Shown: positions 14,747-25,249 of the stretch, in pieces | Layout of the letters: every line of letters begins with the position of its first letter | How positions within the stretch are numbered: position 1 is the stretch's first letter | Assembly: GCA_012295275.1 (NCBI GenBank) | Contig: CM022674.1 | Coordinates: forward strand, 8,134,760 to 8,184,759 | Direction: 5' to 3' | Source of the DNA: Chrysomallon squamiferum | Taxonomy: Eukaryota; Mollusca; Gastropoda; Neomphalida; Peltospiridae | DNA: 50,000 bases | Notes under the pieces: model-generated | The model's database searches: none | Told to the model about the DNA's origin: nothing | Seen by the model: the letters and a program-made list of their open reading frames with translations, nothing else | Translations under genes and position numbers: made by a program

Positions 14747-15205
14747 TACGTGGGAGCTGAGTGGTTGTAAAATTAAGACTAAAACAATGTAGGATTTATT
14801 TCTGACATTTGTGGGGTATGTCAGTCAGATTGGGATAATAAAAATAACTCCAAGTACTAAGTAAAAAAAAGCAGAACATCTTCAACGAAAAAGATAGAAA
14901 ATTAGACCAATTTATGTAATACATTTATTTATTAATATATTTATCTATCTGTTTATTTACTTAGCTTTATTACTTTTTTTTAATGCTTCAGGAATTTCGT
15001 TTCATCTAATTCCTTTACTAAATTTTATATAAATATTAGCATTTAAGATTAATAAAACTGTATTGGTTCGTTTAGATTTATGTAGCTATTACCTTCACGA
15101 TGTGACTGGAATCTCATTTTAGTTAAACAGCTTTCAATCAATCTCTGTTCAGTGTGTGCTGTTTACCCCTTTATCTGCCTAACTACCGCCTCTCTGTATT
15201 TAACA

Positions 15206-15242
<37 letters not shown>

Positions 15243-15431
15243 ACCATGTCTCCATCTGTCTAATTATTTACCCATCCATCCATCCACGTATGTGTCTTTA
15301 CTTACATTAGAACGTCAGCTATGTTTGAGAATTTCTTTTAACCGAAGTCATTAATAAATTGAGACCCCCTCCCCCCAAAAAAAAATGAGAAAAAAATTAT
15401 GGAAAATATTAGCAGCTTTAATTTAATTCAG

Positions 15432-15583
15432 GTTTCCCCGAAAGGAATCGCTGCCTCGGCGGGACTGATGGACGGAGACGGCATCCTGAAGATCTGCCGC
15501 ACGCAGGTCACGGGCTGGACTCACGACCGCGCCAAGGCAGAGATGATTCGTGCGGGGAATGACTTGGATCTGACGGTTCAGAG
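15432..15583 (+). CDS. Zasp/PDLIM-family PDZ protein, exon 2 (second half of PDZ)
   Basis: A 152-base, GC-rich exon between acceptor TTTAATTCAG (ends 15431) and donor AG|GTGAGC (15584). It continues exon 1 at phase 0 and gives residues 39-88 plus two bases of the Arg 89 codon. It reads VSPKGIAASAGLMDGDGILK, then the alpha-B helix region around THDRAKAEMIRAG with His 69 at the position that reads the ligand Ser/Thr in class I PDZ domains, and ends DLTVQR, the last PDZ strand. SPKGIAASAGLMDGD matches the usual S-P-A-A-AGL-GD pattern. Joined with exon 1 the domain has normal PDZ length with no indels. GC content contrasts sharply with the intron, supporting selection on coding sequence. Confidence 0.93.
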
Positions 15584-17081
15584 GTGAGCGAATTGATGCA
15601 GCATGACTCGTAAATAGTCTAATAAAGCGCCGGATTCAATGGACACTTGTAAGAATGTTTAACAACACTTTCTTATATTAACGGTTATTTATATGTGTCT
15701 GTCACACGAGTCTTATTTAATAATGATACGAACAATGCTGTTCCATGGCTTACTCATCGATTAATGATGGCCACTTATCTTTGTATTCATCTTCCTTCTA
15801 GTAGACAGTAATATCTTCGTCTTTGATTTCTCCATCTGAAACTGGTAGCAGGCCAACTGACGCGCTCAGAAGATTAATCAAAAGATGCGAATAGAAAAAA
15901 TTATTCTCTAAACGAAGATATAATTAAAATACAAACTTCAGTTGTAAATATATAAATGATGAAATTGAGGATTTGTGGGGGAAATAAAACAACAATTTTT
16001 TTAAATTAATGATGATAATTTTGTTGTGTTTAAATAATCACTGTTTAATTACAGATCAATTTATCAATCAATTAAACATTTTCAAAAATCAGTAAGATAC
16101 AAAGATTTACATAAATAATTAAATAATTACTCTTTTCAATTGATAGAAATTGATGAATTTTAAATAATTAATATTATAATTTAATATAGCAATAGATCCC
16201 ATAACTTACAGCTATTTAAGCGGGTCATTTATTAAGAAGACAGTTTACATTAACGAATAACAATTGACGTAATCATCACGTTGTCGCTGCATTAGCTCTG
16301 CCTCATGGGCTCTTCCCCGTCACCGCTAACGTCCCATCACAGATACCAGATATCACTGTGTTTACGTCCCTGAGAGAAAGTGAATACAAAAACAACAGTT
16401 CTTTAGTACACGTAACTGTAGAGCTTTGGCAGTATACTGCTTTCTGAACTATCTAACTACAGGAGGAAAACACATGTTGAAATCTAATATCCATTAAAAC
16501 ATCACATAGTGCAACACAAAATAATCAAAAAAAAAGAAGAAAAGAAGTGAAATATGTTCACAAGTTCGGATTACAATAATAAGCAAACATTCACACGTCG
16601 AGAGAGGAGGAAATGGCAGATTAACGAGTACAAAGAGGATAACATTTCATTACAAACTACCCCCGCAAAATCCAATCACAAAAAAAGAAAAGAAAAAAGA
16701 AAAAAGAAACAAACAAAAGAAAGAAATGAAAATGAAACTGATGTTACAACATAATGCGCTATCGGATGTTACTATGCATAAAACGAATATATATATCTGT
16801 AACTACTGCCTGGCAATCGGTAAAAGGATTATTTTCTCATACAAAATGCTTCATCTGTGGAATGAAGTAAGTCTGTGGACTCAGTTAGCATTATTTGGAC
16901 TAGTAATATCAAATATAGGGCGCTGATATTTCAGTTCCATACTGATGTTGATTAGAAATTGTTTCCCTGGTGCCAAATAATAAATAATGTCCCGTTGTGC
17001 AGAATATTATTTAATCTAAAGTTTGTCTCCAGCTGAAATAACGGTTAATGTAATATTAGTGCGTTATGAGAGAGAGGGGGG

Positions 17082-17186
<105 letters not shown>

Positions 17187-17939
17187 AACAACAGACTGAT
17201 ATGATTTGAGTGACTCGTATAATATTTTGAAAACTAGAAGATAATCTAAAATATTTTCAGATTTTTGACATTAACAGAAAGAACAATCAAGTGACTAGTC
17301 TCAAGATTGCTGGATATTTGTTAACTTACGAGAACTAATGAATTAATTATAGTGATTAATTTAAAAATATTGAATTTTAGTACCATCTATTTTGGTTGTT
17401 TTGTTGCACTAATGTAAATTTAATTATATTATTTTATTTAACAAAAAGACAAACAAACAAACAAATAAATAAAATAGAAAATAAAAAACCAACGAAGACG
17501 CAAATTCTTTCCACTTTATCACTTCAGAAATGTAATAAAAGAATATTAAATGTAATAGAAAAATGTAGCGCAATAATAAAATTACGATATATTTCTTGTT
17601 AACACAAAAATGAAAAAAATGAAAAATAAATAAATGTATAAAAAATATATTAAGTTTGTGGGAACAGAAAACACAAAAAGAAAAAGTCTAGAAAGGAAAC
17701 AATAAAATAAAATAAATAATAATAAAACAACGTAGAAAAATAAAATAAAAAGTAAGAGAAAAGAGAATAAAAATAATAAAACTTTTTTCAGCGTTAAATA
17801 GAAAAACAAGAAATAAAAACGCGTGTTCTGTTCTTAAGAAGATATTGATTCTTTCCTTAAGCAAACTGCACCTAGTTTTTTTTTCGTGCTCTCTCTCTTT
17901 TTTGTCTTCCATTAACAAATGGCTTAAGACATGTCGTTC

Positions 17940-18960
17940 AGTTACTTGCTCACTCATTACAAAATTAACATTTGACGTTTTGCCAGTCACGGTGTAAAAA
18001 AAAAGCTTCCTGTCAGTCTAAATTGCCTTTATTTATCTTTCTTTTTTTCGACCATGTAAAGGATGATAATTAAAAAAACTCGTATTTGGAAGGTTTTTTT
18101 TGTCGTTTTCCGAATCTACATTCAATGCTATGGTTCCTTGTTAAGAAATTAACATTTGATATTTGTATGGTTTGTGGTCAAAAGATTTATGCCCGTCATT
18201 CTAAATTATATTTAATTATTTAATTTAATTTAACTTTTTTTTAATTTTTTTTTTAATTTTTTTTTTTTTTTTAAAGTACATTTATGCCAGTCAGTTTGAA
18301 TTATCTTCTTTTCTTCTCTCTCTTTTTCTTTTTCTGATCGTTTTTTAAAAAAAATATAGCTTAAGTTGTTTTATTCTGATTCTACACGTTGGTTAATAAT
18401 AAAAAAAATGAACAGTTGATATTTTGCAGGGTTTACTGTAAAAACGTTTCTGCTGTGTCGGTCTTTATCTTTTTCCAAATATTTTCATTTTTTACCCAAA
18501 GGATGGTTCAGATTTTTATTTTTAATTTAGATAATTTTGTTGTTTTCAGAATTGTCATTCCATTCTTTGGTTTTGTATAAAGAAATTAATAATTGATAGT
18601 TTCCCAAATTTACCTTAAAAAATATTTATTCCTGTCATTCTGATTATTCTTTATATTGGTTAAATATTTCGTGAACGATGCAAAATGAAACTTTTTATTA
18701 AACTGATGTATTTATTTTTGAAATTAACATTAGAAATTTAGCAATTCGTCTTGTAAACAGATATTTTCTTATTAGGCTCAGTTTTCTTTCTTTTATTCTT
18801 GTTTTTTCTGACAATGAAATTTTATTTAATTCTTGTTGTTTTGCATTGTTCTACACTTTGATTCTAGTAAGGTAATTAACATTTGACATTTAGTAAGGTT
18901 GATATTTTAAATTTCTTTACACTTTAATAATGTCAAATAACCCTTACGGTTATCCTTAAT
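17940..18960. repeat. Old diverged tandem array, period roughly 140-260 bp
   Basis: The phrase ATTAACATTTGA(C/T) and close variants recur near 17964, 18148, 18407, 18585, 18722 and 18875. Several are followed by a TTTACTGT/TTTATGCC segment and CCTGTCATTCT. Spacing varies through homopolymer growth. It looks like a decayed intronic satellite; found by eye, so borders are approximate. Confidence 0.45.
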
Positions 18961-19224
18961 ATAACTGTACTATTGAAATATCAACAGTGGTAATATGATA
19001 ATGTTGTAAATACTCTAATACTGTATAAAACACTTTTCCATGATAATATTATCTTTTAGGTGTAAGTACACTATAACTTGCTGCTTTAATAAACGAATTA
19101 TGACAACAGTTTTCTCACAAATGATTTTCATTTTATTATTCACTTATTTTTATTGAGCTCACTTAACACGTGTTTATGTCTGATAAAAATGCATGCAGTT
19201 TACCTTCACGGTGGGTGTTTTCAG

Positions 19225-19439
19225 GGGACTGGTTAACTTACAGGACCCCAGGGTCCTGGCCGCGGGGCAGGCTGCCGCTGGGGGGCGGGTTGAGTTAGTG
19301 GAGGACAGCATCGATCCACACATGAACGAAGGGTCAAAGTTCAGACAGGTGACACCAAAGACATATCAGATTCTGGAAAGAGAGCTAGACTCACCACATC
19401 AGCAGCAGCAGCAGCAGCAACAACAACAACCGGCTGATG
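19225..19439 (+). CDS. Zasp/PDLIM-family PDZ protein, exon 3 (linker, polyglutamine)
   Basis: A 215-base exon between acceptor GTGTTTTCAG (ends 19224) and donor GATG|GTTAGT (19440). Its first base completes Arg 89; then 71 codons follow and one base of a Gly codon is left. The peptide runs GLVNLQDPRVLAAGQ, then an acidic stretch, then KFRQVTPKTYQILERELDSP, which resembles the short helical linker motif after the PDZ domain in ALP/CLP-36 type proteins, then ten Gln (six CAG, four CAA) and PAD. An alternative acceptor at the next TTACAG was rejected because it leads to an early stop in the shifted frame. The CAG run may vary in length. Confidence 0.85.
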
Positions 19440-19914
19440 GTTAGTTACGTGTTATTTGTTAGTCTCTCTCTGTGTGTCTCTGTGTATCTCTCTGAGTCTC
19501 TTTCTCTCTGTCTCTCTCTCTCTCTGTCTCTCTTTATCTGTATGTGTATGTGTATCTGTTATTGTACTATGTATTTTACTATTGCCAGGTATTCCTATAT
19601 GATGATGAAATTACCCTTAACCTTATACATGTGTGTACTTGTGTATTTGTGTCAGACTATAAGTAAGATAATTTTTTCGAGTAAATATAAAACATAAAAC
19701 TGAATATTAAATATATACATGCTTACTTACTCCAGAGATCTTTTTGTTTCTTACCATCATTAAAAAGAAAAGAAAACCAAATATTTTTAAAAAAGTAAAT
19801 TAAAACTTCACTCGATACCCTTTGGGGAAAACGTTAAGCTAGCAATGCAATTTACCTCGTTCGACAAAGACTTATTAAGCTAAAGTGATTTGTTGTTGGT
19901 GTTGTTTTTTTTAG
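19440..19914 (+). other. Intron 3 of the PDZ gene (475 bp)
   Basis: Starts GTTAGT, followed at once by a CT/GT-rich stretch (19460-19530), and ends with a poly-T tract and TTTAG. The pyrimidine-rich start could bind PTB-like factors. No gene. Confidence 0.8.
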
Positions 19915-20021
19915 GTGGAGGAGCGCGGCCTGCTTCCATTTTCGACAGAAAGAAACCGCAGAGATCTGGATATCTGGTTGCTCAAGGGAAAACCATCCAG
20001 AAAGCCTACGGCGAATCGTAA
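19915..20021 (+). CDS. Zasp/PDLIM-family PDZ protein, exon 4 (C-terminal tail, stop TAA)
   Basis: Acceptor GTTTTTTTTAG ends at 19914. The first two bases complete Gly 161, then 34 codons read GGARPASIFDRKKPQRSGYL and on to IQKAYGES, and TAA follows at 20019-20021. The short basic tail has no LIM cysteines. The stop sits inside TC|GTAAGA at 20018, which is a good splice donor, so this exon may be terminal (short PDZ-only isoform of 195 residues) or internal (spliced at 20017 towards LIM exons not in the window). Short and long isoforms from one Zasp/PDLIM gene are well known in flies and vertebrates. A poly(A) signal about 360 bases downstream supports the terminal use. Confidence 0.8.
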
Positions 20022-20379
20022 GACGAAAAGTCAATTTACTGCAGCATTTGGCCAGTGACAGAGAACTATACACTACAACTCGCTAACCACTCTTCAGTAA
20101 TGTCAAACTTAATGCTTAACTGCACAAGCAATCTATTATATATTTCTTCTTAACAATTCTGTAAATGGCAAAAGGAATGTTTTTTTTTTTTAATTTTTTT
20201 TTTAAAACGTTTTTTCTGAAATTGTTCTGGTTTTTAATTTTATAAGAACAAAACTTTTTTAATTAATACTTTTGTTGTATTTATAATTTTTGAAAGTAAT
20301 ATGTTATTGTATATACATACTATGTTGGTTCAAACAGACACACGGACAAACTGTCGTGCTCGTCTTATAAGAAGGGTAA

Positions 20380-20391
20380 AATAAAAATAAA
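20380..20391 (+). terminator. Candidate poly(A) signal of the PDZ gene short form
   Basis: Two abutting AATAAA hexamers, followed directly by the GT-rich GTGTGTACAG. The 3' untranslated region would be about 360-400 bases. AATAAA is common in AT-rich DNA, so moderate support only. Confidence 0.45.
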
Positions 20392-20558
20392 AGTGTGTAC
20401 AGTTTTACATTTGGGAATATAAATTGTATTTACTCTTATCTGTAATGTTAGTTATTTTTTCAAATATTTAAATGATCAAGAGTTTAATACCGCAGGGAAG
20501 AAAACTCATTACTTTGATGGATGGAATTTTCAAGATGAAAACGTTAAAGAATTTAATT

Positions 20559-20561
<3 letters not shown>

Positions 20562-20638
<77 letters not shown>
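20562..20638. repeat. (GA)n microsatellite
   Basis: About 38 pure AG units. Both strands read as low-complexity Arg/Glu or Ser/Leu frames, which are artefacts. Confidence 0.95.
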
Positions 20639-20640
<2 letters not shown>

Positions 20641-20789
20641 GTATTAAAACAGAGGAAGTCGCGACTCACTAGTTCTGTCTTGTACTCGCGGATGAATACA
20701 TTCCACTTAAATGACGTTATTTTTGCACGAGCAATAAAAAATAATGTATCCGTCACTCACTCAATAACTGCCCTGCTAGTAACGATAAT

Positions 20790-21003
20790 GTTGTTGATTA
20801 TTTTAGTTATAATGCAGATGACGAAACCAGCAATACTAATAATGATAATGTTGATAATAATGATGACGATGACGGTGAAATCAACAACAACAATGACAAC
20901 ACCAGCTGCAACAACAACAGCAACAATAATAATAATGATAATAATAATAATAATAATGATAATAATAATAACAATAATAATAATTATAATAAAATAATAA
21001 TAA
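20790..21003. repeat. Triplet-rich tract (ATA/ATG/ACA)n
   Basis: Imperfect AAT, ATG and ACA triplets, densest as (TAA)n at 20925-21003. The frame across it (Ile/Met/Thr-rich) is not a gene. Confidence 0.85.
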
Positions 21004-22358
21004 TAGTCAGTAATGGTGTTGCTCTGACCATAATATTATTAGTTGCGAACAGAGGTTTGTCAATAGTTCTAAGTATAAAACTATAACGTTTAAGGTGTAT
21101 TGTTCCAAATATTAAAAAAAAAAAAACCAGCTAACGTTTATTCGTATACACAAAGTGTATTATTCTAATACAGAAACAGATCAAAATGTATTGTGAAAAC
21201 TCACGTACAAAACTAACGTGCATCAATAACACGACCTTCGTTTGATTATTTTTCGTTCACGCGAATAGCGATTACTGGATAAATATCTAACATCAGCTTT
21301 TTTTCGTCAAACTCCCGAGAGCGTTGAAAGATAAGAAAGTCTATAAAAATTTGAAGCACAGTTATGGGCCACCAACGACGGAACTGAATTGTGATTAAAT
21401 TAGTAGATATATATACTGTGTGTGACAGAAGCATTCTCATTACGTCAGCTGATACACAAAACAGACGATTCTTAAACAATTTCTTTTTGAAATTATATCG
21501 ACAGTGTGAGCTGTTCTTATCGGCAAGAGCAAAGTACATTTATACGCACTGTTCTACACTGCAAAACACACTGCCCTGGACTCTGCACGTCGAGGATCAG
21601 TGACTGGAATAGAAGAAGACCATTATCCTTCTCTAGAGAATTGATCCAGAATGTGGTCTTCATTTTCATCTAGTAATACCATATAATAATAATCACACAC
21701 ACACACACACACACACACAACAAACACACACTCGCACACACAAATAAATAAATAAAGAGAGAGATAAATTGATAGACATAGCTAGAGAGATAGATAAAAA
21801 GATGGATAAACAGACTGATATATATATATAGAGAGATAGATAGATAAACAAATAGAGAAACATATAGAAGATAAATACAAAAATAAAGAATAATAAAAAT
21901 AAAATCTTCATTAATGCTTTAATAATCAAAGGTGACAAGTCATACAGAGCAACCAGTGTGTTACTTGGCGACCTACGTACTCGCTCTGTTTAATTACAAA
22001 CACTTTTCTTTCTTTTCACAAACACGTATTACACGACTCCATTAATATAAATATTACACATGCAAGTGAAGTCGTATAGATCATGTCCAGCCAGTAGAAA
22101 CACCTGTCACAAGTATCAACACTTAGCTGTTTTACATTTAACTCGGGGGTTTCATACACGAGGTAACACATCAGAATGCTGTTGTAGCTAAACTTGTCAG
22201 TGAAATATTGATTATAATTGTTGAATAACAAATAGTCATATTTTATTTACACTGTTTACACTACAGCTGTTTCACCTGCTGATGAAACGTTACAAATGTT
22301 TCTGTCTGTTCATGTTTATATACAGATATTATATATATAGCATACTTATCTGTGTGAC
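21004..22358. other. Intergenic stretch between the PDZ gene and the GPCR
   Basis: AT-rich DNA with a CA tract (21692-21742) and an interrupted GATA/TAGA tract (21755-21865). Open frames on both strands near 21246-21603 show no known motif. No gene seen. Confidence 0.6.
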
Positions 22359-22580
22359 TGTGTACGCGCGTGTGTGTGTGTGTACGTGTGTGTGTGTATT
22401 TATCTGTGTGTCTGTGTACGTGTGTGTGTATATGTACGTGTGTGTTGTGTATACGAATGTGTGTGCCTAGATGTGGTATATATGTGTGAATGAACATGCA
22501 TGTGTAATGCATTATGCATATACGTATATATGTTTGTCTGTATGTACATGTACGTGTGTACGTGTATGTGTATTATGAAT
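22359..22580. repeat. Cryptic (TG/TA)n alternating purine-pyrimidine tract
   Basis: Interrupted TGTG, TACG and TATG units over about 220 bases, lying just beyond the 3' end of the minus-strand GPCR. Long alternating tracts of this type can adopt Z-form DNA. Confidence 0.85.
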
Positions 22581-22611
22581 TTAACTTTGAACACAGTTTT
22601 TGCTGTTTTGT

Positions 22612-22617
22612 TTTATT
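22612..22617 (-). terminator. Candidate poly(A) signal of the GPCR
   Basis: TTTATT on the plus strand is AATAAA on the minus strand, 31 bases after the GPCR stop codon. This would give a very short 3' untranslated region. Confidence 0.4.
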
Positions 22618-22647
22618 GTTTTGCCAAGGAGATTATTTTCCAGCTGT

Positions 22648-23769
22648 TCAGTAATTGTAATTTAGTTTTCGGCATCGAAACACTGCTTCCAGCTCCTTCC
22701 TGAAAGCAGGATTCAAGAAAGCGTAAATGATTGGATTACAGACATTGTACGCGAAGTACGTATAAAACACAAGAGGTACGAATTTTACAACCCTGTGAGC
22801 CATCAACCACGAAGGCAGGAAAGCAATGACAAACACAACTGTAACGACGAAAAGAATGAGAGCTGTTCGGATATTAGCTATCCACGACTTCTCTCGAATA
22901 CAACAGTTTTTATCCGTCATCTGCTTCCTAGACTCGAGTGGTTCGCTTTGTTCTGGCGACATTCCATTGGTAGCTGGCATTTCAGTCAAAGACGTTTCGA
23001 TACAGTGTAAGGATTTTTTGGTTTTACTTCTTTCTTTATCGCGTTTAGCTCTCCTCTCTAATACAGACTTGTAAATTAGAATGTAGAGAATAAACACAAC
23101 AATGAAACACACTAGAAACATCCCAGCGTAAATATTTCGGTAAATATATCGAAACTGCTGCGTTAAGATGATTTCATTAGCCACGCAGACGCCAGTGTAG
23201 ACGATGACGGTGCTGCAGTTTTCAGGTGCGTCCTCGTCACAGTTGGAACACTTCATTGGAGTATAAACCGCTGTGCTGTTCACTGGCGGTTTTTTCTGCC
23301 TGTAAGACTGGTACACGCCACCTGACAGAGCCGTGATGACGCCAAACACTGTGGCGAACAGCGCTAGACACAGGACAGTGATCTTGGCCCTGCGTGCGTC
23401 CAGCGAATGAGTGAGTGGACGACAGATGCACAAGAAACGATCCACTGCTATCGCAGCCATTATGAACGCTGAGAAAGGCACGTTGCACGTTATCAAGAAA
23501 AAGTAAAGTTTGCAGAGAATGTCATTGTCAATCTGGTAGTTCAGTTTCTGGTAAACCATCGTGTAAGGCATAACGCAGATACATGTCCAGAAATCAGAGG
23601 CTGCCAGCGCGATGATGAAGACGGTAGATGCGAGTTTGTGACGTTTTTTGAGGTAAACGTACAACACCAGAGTATTGCCTATAGTTCCTATGACACTGAA
23701 AAACGAAAGCATTCCGATTATTTCCTCCACTGGATTTTCCACAAATGAGCTAGAATTGCACGAATCCAT
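22648..23769 (-). CDS. Class A (rhodopsin-like) GPCR, single exon, orphan
   Basis: An intact 373-residue seven-helix receptor of the plasma membrane, expected to signal through G proteins. Visible landmarks: GN in TM1 (Asn 32), LAASD in TM2 (Asp 59), a TM2 proline (MPYT, 67-70), Cys 86 at the top of TM3, DRF at 110-112 in place of DRY, extracellular loop 2 with cysteines 174, 177 and 185, TM5 about 210-236, a long basic then Ser/Thr-rich loop 3 (237-295), FLP in TM6 (Pro 319), NPIIY at 345-349 in TM7 and a helix 8 with Cys 366. Sequons at Asn 5, 164 and 184 lie outside. Odd points: no Trp in TM4 and no Pro in TM5, both usual in this class. The start ATG has A at -3 and G at +4 and puts the sequon-bearing tail before TM1. 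The TM2 proline and loop 2 recall peptide receptors, but the ligand is unknown. Confidence 0.93.
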   Translation of the reverse strand: MDSCNSSSFVENPVEEIIGMLSFFSVIGTIGNTLVLYVYLKKRHKLASTVFIIALAASDFWTCICVMPYTMVYQKLNYQIDNDILCKLYFFLITCNVPFSAFIMAAIAVDRFLCICRPLTHSLDARRAKITVLCLALFATVFGVITALSGGVYQSYRQKKPPVNSTAVYTPMKCSNCDEDAPENCSTVIVYTGVCVANEIILTQQFRYIYRNIYAGMFLVCFIVVFILYILIYKSVLERRAKRDKERSKTKKSLHCIETSLTEMPATNGMSPEQSEPLESRKQMTDKNCCIREKSWIANIRTALILFVVTVVFVIAFLPSWLMAHRVVKFVPLVFYTYFAYNVCNPIIYAFLNPAFRKELEAVFRCRKLNYNY

Positions 23770-24050
23770 TGTTACTGATGCTTATCGTTTCCTGAACTTG
23801 CAAATATTTATGTATCCTACATGCAGACTGAGAAATGTTTTCGTTTCCTTTATTTTCGAAATAATTACACTGTTCTGTGTTTGTCAAATATTTTCTATAT
23901 CGTTTGTATTAGACGCTTACAGTTTCCCACATTTGCAAACTGTTTATGGAATCTAGAATTTTAAAATGTTCGCTCTGTCCAATATCTGTAAAATGTTAAC
24001 CGTATTGTATATTTGCAAAACCTACATATTATTAGGTTTTTTTCGCTAAA
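23770..24050. repeat. Diverged tandem repeat (about 69 bp) upstream of the GPCR start
   Basis: Variants of a GCTTA-CGTTTCC-TTTGCAAATATTT phrase recur near 23776, 23842, 23911 and 23983. The array covers the expected promoter and leader of the minus-strand GPCR. Copies are weakly similar; judged by eye. Confidence 0.4.
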
Positions 24051-25214
24051 TTATACTGTGAAACCATTTTTCTTTTTTCATTCACAGGCAAACACACTGA
24101 ACAGTACAAAGTAAATTCTTCAGTTTTTGGCAAACTCTGGAATAATTCTGAAATGATGTTTCAGCAAACCTCATCGAAAGAAATCATCTGAAAAAATAAT
24201 AATAAAAATTATACATATTTTTAAATAATTCGTACATTAATAAAACAATCTATTATATACGTGTGATGGTTTGAATAAACAGCTAAATAAATTGTGATAA
24301 CTTTCAAACAATTCTATATTATCCATACATTGCTAATAATAAAAATGAGGGTTTTAGTTGTTTTGTTACCTTTCTTCGTGCTTTCATTCCTTCTTCCTCT
24401 CTCCTCTTTCTTTCTCTCTTTCTATTTTAAATACTGATTACAGTTATTATCAGCGTATTTAATTACAAGCGAAGGTGGATTTCATGAACTCATGAATCAA
24501 TCACTTCGAAGCAAAACTGGACATTAGTTTTTGCACCTTCATAAATAGACTTTAAACTTAAAAATATTATTACTTTTAGTTAAACAGTGACTGTGTTGAT
24601 TGACTGATTGATATGATTAATTAATTCACTGAGTGACTCACCCACTCACTCATTCACTCACCCACTCACTCACTCACTCATTAATTTATCAGTCCATACA
24701 TTCCTGTAGCCATCCATCGCATTAAATGAATCGGAGACTCGAAGTACTACAAGAGAAGCAGAGAAAAGTAACTGATTATAAGTAGTTATAAAAACGTTAG
24801 CAGGCAGCTTATTAAGGATGCAAACAAAACTATCAGCATGACGACCACGTCTGAACAAAAAGGTTAAACAGTTCTTCATTTCCATTTTAGTATGCAGTGG
24901 ATCCTGCTGGAGACGATGGACTGGTGTTTATCTGGTAATTACGGTATCTACAGGAGAACATTACTATTCGAAACTCGTGTTTATTTAACCAATCCCCGAT
25001 GAGTACTTTAATTGTCGTTTATAGCGAACCTGATAACTATACACCGAACTTAAATGTTATCTTCAAACCAGCTGAAACAATTAGTGTCTTTGCTCATATC
25101 AGTTTTCTGTTGTTTGTCACTACTGGCGTTCGTTTGACGGCAAATGTGTGATTTTAGTCGAAATGGATCTTAGTACTATTTCATTGTAATCCTCATGGAC
25201 AGTTTAACTAGGTC

Positions 25215-25249
<35 letters not shown>

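Larger units (their letters stand above)
2841..15431 (+). other. Intron 1 of the PDZ gene (12.6 kb)
   Basis: Bounded by donor GTCAGT at 2841 and acceptor TTTAATTCAG ending at 15431. It splits the PDZ domain at phase 0, between IAQ and VSP. It is AT-rich and filled with microsatellites, small tandem duplications, a dead Tc1-type fragment and candidate regulatory sites, all listed separately. The stretches between those entries (for example 3950-4950, 6400-7100, 8230-9700, 9760-10950, 11300-12770 and 13100-14390) show only AT-rich DNA with homopolymer runs and no recognisable gene. Confidence 0.85.

Noticed and set aside
19240-19245. Alternative exon 3 acceptor at CTTACAG
   Set aside because: It shifts the frame and meets a stop within about 20 codons, whereas the acceptor at 19224 keeps the frame through to the end.
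22795-23488. Several frames of 70-90 codons across the GPCR
   Set aside because: They are shadows of the 373-residue receptor in other frames.
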